Assembly: GCA_029339195.1 (NCBI GenBank)
Contig: JAPTJF010000104.1
Location: 87,919 to 151,918, forward strand
Direction: 5' to 3'
DNA: 64,000 nt
DNA from: Micractinium sp. NFX-FRZ
Taxonomy: Eukaryota > Chlorophyta > Trebouxiophyceae > Chlorellales > Chlorellaceae
The translations under genes were made by a program, and so were the position numbers. Below are positions 58,901 through 64,000 of the stretch, in pieces. Positions within the stretch are counted from its first letter, which is position 1, and every line of letters begins with the position of its first letter. The notes under the pieces are model-generated. The model did not search any database, was not told where the DNA came from, and saw only the letters and a list, made by a program, of their open reading frames with translations.

Positions 58901-61900
58901 GGGGCACCGGCAGTCGGGGTACGTCAAGGCGGCGGGCGTGGTGCCACTTGCAGAGGCGGCGAGCAGCGCCAGCAGCGCAGCCAGCAGCGGGGCGGGACTG
59001 GCGGCCGGCAGCAGCAGCAGTACAGCATCGCACCCGCAGTCTCAGCAGCAAGCTCAGCAAGCCCTTCAGGCAGCGCAGCAGCAGCTGGATGTGCGGTTGA
59101 GCGTGAAGGACGGCGGCATGGCGCTCCTCACCAGCGTCACTCCCGACCTGCGCTGGCAGTCGGGGCAGGCGGCGGTGGATGTGCGGCTGCGGGGCTCCCT
59201 GGAGCAGCCCGTGCTGAGCGGCTCCGCCTCCATAGCAAAAGCCACCCTGGAGTGCCCCACCCTGCTGCGCTGGCCACTCACCAACGTGGCGGCCGAGGTG
59301 CGGGCCGGCGGCGGGCTGCTGACGGTGGAGTCGTTCGAGGCGCGGTCGGGGCGGCGCGGCAGCGTGCGCCTGCGCGGCTCCCTCCCCGTCTATGCATCCG
59401 GCGCGGGCACGCAGGCGCAGCGGCGGCAGGCGCAGCAGGGGGGCAGCGGCGCGGCGGGGCAAGCGCCCACGCCTCCCCAGCTCCGCTTGGTGGCAGAGGC
59501 GTCGGGGCTGGAGCTGCGGCTGCGCAACATGTACAGCGGGCAGTACGACGCGGCTCTGATGATCACGGGCAGCCTGGCCACACCCACCATTGCGGGCTCC
59601 ATGCGCTTCAGCAAAGGCATCGTGCTCATTGCACCCCAGGGGGCGCCTGGTGAGTGAGTGAGCAGGGGTGGTGGCTGGTGGGGCCGGAGGGGGTGTGCTT
59701 TGGTGGTGGAGGGGGCGCGCGGGAGCCGGAGCGGTGTTTGTTTGTGGTGGGGACAAGGTGGATGAGGTGCAGGCAGGGTGGATTGGCGCTGTTGGGATGG
59801 CTGCAGGGGGTAACAGCCCTGCCCCCTCCTCACTACGGCCACACCTTGCCCCCATCCCCTGGCGTTTTGAGGCGCACATCCAAGCAACACTCCCATTGCT
59901 CCACCCCCTGCCCCTGCGCCCCGCAGACATGTCTGGCACCACCTCTGGCAGCAGTGACACCCTGCTCACGCCCAGCGGCATTGGCTTTGGCGGCGGCAGC
60001 GGCGGCGCGGGGCAGCAGGGGTCAGTGGCGCGAGTGTTTGACATCCTGACGCGCGGGGAGAGCGGGCTGGCGCAGCAGTTTGAGGCGGTGATGAAGCAGG
60101 AGGTGAGTGAGGTGCAGCAGGCGCAGCTCAGGGGGGGCAGTGTAGGGAGGTTGAGGGAGGGGGAGCAGGAGCAGGTGATGCAGTGGCATGGGGGCATGAC
60201 ACAGTTGTTGGCGGAGATGGGGTCAGCATGTGAGCAAGGAATGGTTCAATTGAGAAGTGGTCTATGCTAGCAATCAGATGCTCCTGAGTGGCAGCAGGCT
60301 GGTGCGGTGATGAAGGTTTGCAGCTGAGTTGCGCTCCTGCAAGCTCTTCTCCCCGTGCCTCCCCAGGTCCCGCGCCTCCGGCTCGTCTAGTCTTTCGCCC
60401 TGCCTCCCAGAGCTGCTCACCCCTGCCCGTCCGCTGCCCTCAGTTGCCTTCCCAGGCGCTGCACCTCTGCGACTCCATCATTTCTGCCTGCCACGACTGC
60501 AGTGGAGGCAGTGGTTGAGGACGCTGGGCAGCACCCCGTTTTGGCACTGAACCCGTGCTCCATCCCTCCCTGCTTCCACCCCCCTCCCCGGGCCGCAGGT
60601 TGAGGCAGTTGAGGCGATGGTTGAGGATGCTGGGCAGCACAACGTGTCGCTGGACGGCCTGGCCATCTGCCTGGGCCCCGACCTGCGCGCCATGTACCCG
60701 CTGGTCATGAACTTTGGGGTGGCGGGGGAGCTGAGCGTCAGCGGGCCCGCGCACCCAGACCAGGTGCGGGGGCGGGTGGCTGTTGTAGAGTCGGTGGTGG
60801 GTGCGGGGCATGGCAGGCAGCGCAAGTGCAAGCAGGCAGCAAGATGCTGAGTATGGCAGGCAGCGCAAGTGGAAGCAGGCAGCAAGGCGCTGGCCTGGGT
60901 GCGGTCGGGGCTGGCTTGGGGCTGCCTTGACAAGTCCTTTCAGGGCGAGGCGGGCCGTGGCCTGGGCACATACGGAGGGCGCTCAGCCGCACCACCCGCC
61001 CCCTTTTCCGTCTGCAGGTGCGCGTGCGCGGCACGGTGCGGCTGCCCAGCGGCGACGTCAACCTTGTGGCCACGCAGCTGGCCTTGGACCGGGAGCACGC
61101 CAACCTCATCACCTTCCACCCCGACCAGTCCCCCGGGCTGGACCCCCTGGTTGACCTGGTCATGATGGGAGGCGACCTGAGGGTGGCCATACAGGTGGGG
61201 CGGTGCTGGGTGCGACGGTGGGGCTGGGTGTGAGAGGGTGGCCATACGGGGGGGCGGGATGGGGTGCGAGGGTGGGGAAGGGTGTGAGGGTGGCCGTACG
61301 GCGGGGACGTGCAGGACAGATTGAGAGAGGAGCGGGCGCTGGGTGGAGCGTGGCAGGGTGGGCGGCCAGGCCTGGGAACCGACGGGCCGCCAGGAGGTAC
61401 CCATCTGTTGAGCTTGCCGAGCGGCTGGCTGGCTTGTTTCATCTCCCCATCACACACCATCTACCGCACCTACCGTGTGCTGCCCCTCCCTACCCCACCT
61501 CACTCTTGAACCCCACCTGTTACCCTGCGCCCGCCCATGCCCCGCAGGGCAAGGCCAGCGAGTGGCAGGACCACCTCACCCTGCACTACATCAGCAGCAA
61601 GGCGCGCCCCGACGCGGCCGGCGAGGCGCTGGAGCCTGCGGACGCTGCCCGCCTGTTTGAGGACAAGCTCAAGGCGGCGCTGCTGGCGGAGGATGGCCAG
61701 CTGGCGCTGAGCAGGCTGGCAGGCACCACCGTGTCGACGCTCATGCCCAAGATTGAGACGCAGGGGCAGGTGGGGCGGGGGTGGGGGCACTTTGGGCGGC
61801 AAGCCCGATATGTGCTGCGTGGTGGGAAGGGCTCCATGAAGTTTTTGGTGCCGCTGAACCAAAGAAAGTACTCACAAATGTTTATCAATGCGGCACCGTG

Positions 61901-62698
61901 GGCGGCAATGGGAGACGTGGGAGGCAGGCATGTGGTGACCGACGGGCACTGGCATCCCCACCCCCGGCATACCCCTGGCACTTTTCCCTCGGCAGGTGGG
62001 CGGCACGCGCTGGCGGCTGGTGTCTGCCCCCTCCATCCCTGGCCTGCTCAGCCTGGACCCCTCCCTGGCCGACCCATCAAACATCCTCAGCAATATCACC
62101 ATGGGCACAGAGGTGGAGATACAGGTGGGGGCGGGCTGGGGGAGGGGTCAGGAGTTGCAGGGAATAAGGGTGGGGAGGTATGGGGTGAGAGAGAGATGTA
62201 GCGAGGCATGGGGCAGGCTGGGGTGGAGTAGGGGCGGGGGCGGGATACATAGCCTGAATAGGCAAGAGGGTGAGCGGGGGCTTGCTGAAGATGGCGACAG
62301 GTGTGCAAAGCGGATGGGAATATGGTGCGTCCCACCGCGATGCTTGTGCCCTCTGCCGCCTCTTTGCATGTTAGTGCGGCGGGACACGGTTGCTTCTCTC
62401 CTTGCCCCGCCCCTCGCCTTCCCATCCACTCCCCCCAGCCCTGCCCGCCCCTCGCCACTGTATCCTGCCTGCCCCTGCCCCATCCCCTCATGTTGACCCC
62501 CCCCCCCCCCCGCAGTTTGGCAAGAAGCTTCAGGCGGCCATGATCCGCAAGCTGCAGGAGAGTGACGTCACCACCCAGTGGTCCCTCACCTACAAGCTCA
62601 ACAACAAGCTGCGCATGCAGTTCAACATCACCTCGGCGCCCCCCTTCCCCAAGACCCTCATGTTCCAGTTCAGCTCCGAGGGGGCGGGCAGCACGTAG
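46983..62698 (+). CDS. TIC236: TIC236/TamB-like plastid envelope protein
   Basis: Twenty-six exons, 2948 residues: 46983-47250, 47419-47745, 47938-48317, 48629-50657, 50779-51135, 51423-51592, 51861-52364, 52655-52734, 53046-53179, 53453-53838, 54111-54185, 54416-54523, 54902-55825, 56026-56082, 56356-56522, 56821-57088, 57323-57679, 57861-57979, 58320-58567, 58813-59649, 59927-60102, 60599-60763, 61018-61194, 61548-61769, 61996-62124, 62516-62698. A transit-peptide-like N-terminus precedes one membrane span (about residues 210-232) and the family's LLQREVSLGELRWVAPTGVI and NYSWFGYPEDTTPSARDFVPG. Beta-rich repeats follow, ending in a TamB/DUF490 tail (WSLTYKLNNKLRMQFNI). Plant TIC236 spans the intermembrane space, linking TOC75 and the TIC20 complex for protein import; it descends from bacterial TamB. 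Exon 4 carries a 600-residue low-complexity insert. Confidence 0.92.
48720..50560 (+). repeat. low-complexity Ala/Gln/Gly/Ser coding insert in TIC236 exon 4
   Basis: About 600 codons of GC-rich CAG, GGC and GCA triplet mixtures ([32 protein letters not shown]) interrupt the N-terminal part right after FVPGL. The frame is open throughout and conserved-looking sequence resumes in exon 6 (TLGTLLRGALEGVLQRLAVP). No splice pair removes it cleanly. Confidence 0.75.
60502..60535 (+). repeat. degenerate copy of TIC236 exon 22 start in intron 21
   Basis: gtggaggcagtggttgaggacgctgggcagcac follows a gactgca tract and matches exon 22 from 60599 (gttgaggcag, then tggttgaggatgctgggcag) with a nine-base gap. 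In the copy the acceptor is displaced and a stop follows. Confidence 0.8.
60808..60890 (+). repeat. tandem duplication in TIC236 intron 22
   Basis: catggcaggcagcgcaagtg with caagcaggcagcaag is repeated as tatggcaggcagcgcaagtg with gaagcaggcagcaag, offset 42-43 bases. Confidence 0.85.
61231..61302 (+). repeat. two extra copies of TIC236 exon 23 end in intron 23
   Basis: The exon end gagggtggccatacaggtgggg (61179-61200) is echoed by gagagggtggccatacgggg at about 61232 and by gtgagggtggccgtacggcg at about 61283, with tgggtgcga/ggggtgcga spacer repeats between. In both copies the AG|GT donor is altered. Confidence 0.85.
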
Positions 62699-63422
62699 CT
62701 CGGCACACATGTGGGCGGGCACGTGGGCCAGCACCCAGCTCGGCGGCAGCACATCAACCGGACCCGGGGTGGCAGCACCACGGTGCCACCCAACAATATC
62801 AGCAGCACACATTAAGCCTTCTTCTGAACTGATGACTTGATTTCATTGCTAAGGCCTGGTCTCCCTCACTCTGCCGTGCCTAAGCTATTGCATTGTTTTC
62901 TGGTAGCACATGCAATATGAACAAAACATGCCAAAGCAGTACACTCAGGCCGGCTGCTTTGCCTTTGATTGAGTTGCTGCCTGCCAAACATGCCAAAGTA
63001 GTTTACTCAGCATGAGGGCCGCCCAGGTTTGCCTCCATTGCAACTGCCACAGGCAGTGGTTCGCTGCTATGCTTGGCTGTATCCGTGGTTGACACCGTTG
63101 CTGCACTCGCCCTTCCCTTGCACGAGTGCCCTGGAGGCAACGGGACATTGTCTTGTTACTCTGTTGTGTCGTGCACACTTGTTCTCCTTGCAAAACGCCA
63201 GTCTACCAATGAAACTACCTGCTATCGCATATCAGCCTGCCTGTGCCCCAGCGTCCGTCTGGCTGGCGCGTCCGCCTTGCGTTGTGCCAAGCTGCCGTCA
63301 CACGGCTGTTGCTGGACTGAGCTGCACATTGTTTTTTGATTATGGCCTTACATTGGCGCAGGGACAAACCAATGCCTCCAGACGTATGGCAAGGAATGGC
63401 GGAGACAACATGCACGAGGGAC
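62699..63422. other. intergenic: TIC236 3' UTR and unknown downstream region
   Basis: No supported exon and no TGTAA or AATAAA obvious. It contains a 25-base direct repeat (62924 and 62986). Confidence 0.45.
62924..63010 (+). repeat. 25-bp direct repeat, 62-bp spacing
   Basis: aaacatgccaaagcagtacactcag at 62924-62948 recurs as aaacatgccaaagtagtttactcag at 62986-63010, three differences. Confidence 0.85.
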
Positions 63423-64000
63423 ATGCATGCTGTGTTTGAATCGCAGGGTGTAAGGGGGGCACCAACTGCGCTAGCACCAAGCCAAGGGGTAGGCTCACTC
63501 GGGCGGCGCATGGCTGCACCGCAGCCCTGCATCGACCGGGTGGATGCGGGGCAATCAAGGCGCTTGGGGCCACAGCAGGTGCCCGGGGCACTGTGCGAGG
63601 CACCGCAGTGGAAGAGGGGGTGCATCGACCAGGTGGATGCAGGTGTGCTGCAGGCCCCACCGCTTGTGAGGCCGGCAGGCATGGCGTACGCCCCTGCTCG
63701 CCCCCGGCAGCACCGCATCGACCAGGTGGATGCGGCCCTACTGCCCTCCCCATCCACCCCTGCCCCGGCACTGACACGCGGGCGGCGCATGCCTGCACCG
63801 CAGCCCTGCATCGACCGGGTGGATGCGGGGCAATCAAGGCGCTTGGGGCCACAGCAGGTGCCCGGGGCACTGTGCGAGGCACCGCAGTGGAAGAGGGGGT
63901 GCATCGACCAGGTGGATGCAGGTGTGCTGCAGGCCCCACCGCTTGTGAGGCCGGCAGGCATGGCGTACGCCCCTGCTCGCCCCCGGCAGCACCGCATCGA
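63423..64000 (+). CDS. possible repeat protein, partial (runs off window)
   Basis: A plus-strand frame opens at ATG 63423 and stays open to the window end, 192 codons. After about 36 residues it enters 31-residue repeats, each carrying CIDRVDAG, CIDQVDAG or RIDQVDAA at the same position. Exact 93-base spacing with diverged filler favours coding over a plain satellite. However, the minus strand is also open through the same DNA (63215-63997), which is expected for a stop-free GC-rich unit of length divisible by three, so strand and reality are unproven. No family recognised. The start could also be an upstream spliced exon. Confidence 0.3.
   Translation, partial: MHAVFESQGVRGAPTALAPSQGVGSLGRRMAAPQPCIDRVDAGQSRRLGPQQVPGALCEAPQWKRGCIDQVDAGVLQAPPLVRPAGMAYAPARPRQHRIDQVDAALLPSPSTPAPALTRGRRMPAPQPCIDRVDAGQSRRLGPQQVPGALCEAPQWKRGCIDQVDAGVLQAPPLVRPAGMAYAPARPRQHRI
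63500..64000. repeat. 279-bp tandem repeat built of three 93-bp subunits
   Basis: The first 279-base unit begins at 63500 and the second at 63779, cut by the window edge after 222 bases. The two differ at one base (63513-equivalent g to c). Within a unit the core atcgaccRggtggatgc recurs at 63531, 63624, 63717 and 63810, exactly 93 bases apart, while the sequence between cores has diverged. Confidence 0.95.

Noticed and set aside
58749..60197. 482-residue minus-strand open frame
   Set aside because: Antisense to TIC236 exon 20; long frames opposite GC-rich exons are expected and it has no family signature.
63215..63997. 260-residue minus-strand repeat frame (STRSM/STWSM units)
   Set aside because: Could equally be a by-product of the stop-free 93-base repeat; the plus frame has the more regular motif and an upstream ATG, so the minus frame was not called.
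63500..64000. CRISPR array
   Set aside because: The cores are 17 bases at 93-base spacing, spacers are themselves repeated every 279 bases, and the surroundings are eukaryotic with no cas genes.
1..64000. tRNA, rRNA or transposon genes
   Set aside because: I looked for T-loop GTTCRA patterns, terminal inverted repeats and transposase motifs by eye and saw none convincing; tRNAscan and a repeat library search would settle it.

Overview
This is nuclear DNA from a green alga. The evidence is very high GC, genes broken by many short GT-AG introns with long pyrimidine tracts before 'gcag' acceptors, CAG-encoded Gln/Ala/Ser runs inside proteins, chlorophyte-type TGTAA 3'-end signals, and plastid-directed nuclear genes (TIC236, a RibBA-type protein, plastid bL33). 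The coding style fits the Chlorella clade (Trebouxiophyceae), but that placement is inferred from style and not from a search. I see nothing bacterial, viral, CRISPR-like or transposase-like.

Layout, left to right: 3' end of a LARGE-type GT49 glycosyltransferase (+); AlkB-family dioxygenase with UBZ4-like and GRF zinc fingers (+); Borealin-like protein (+); ankyrin-repeat protein (-); PX-BAR sorting nexin of the SNX1 type (-); translation factor eIF3h (-); RibBA-like riboflavin protein (+); small secreted Cys-rich orphan (-); PHD/extended-PHD chromatin protein (+); asparagine synthetase (+); SKIP22/FBXO7-like F-box protein (-); plastid ribosomal protein bL33 (+); orphan multi-pass membrane protein (+); PlsC-type acyltransferase (-); PIG-H (+); 26-exon TIC236 (+); and a 93/279-bp tandem repeat with open frames running off the right edge. 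For every gene except the ends of the GT49 and repeat genes I worked exon by exon, checking that reading phase is kept across each junction; totals divide by three.

The genes do not form one pathway. They are unlinked housekeeping functions: plastid protein import and translation, riboflavin, Asn/N assimilation, lipid and GPI synthesis, endosomal sorting, cytosolic translation, chromatin, mitosis and DNA repair.

The most unusual signal is structural. Introns of at least five genes contain degenerate copies of the neighbouring exon's edge, sometimes with a working-looking splice acceptor and an open frame. Protein-level oddities are a RibBA whose GTP cyclohydrolase II half has lost two of three zinc cysteines, a plastid bL33 lacking three of the four zinc cysteines, and the UBZ4-AlkB-GRF domain order.
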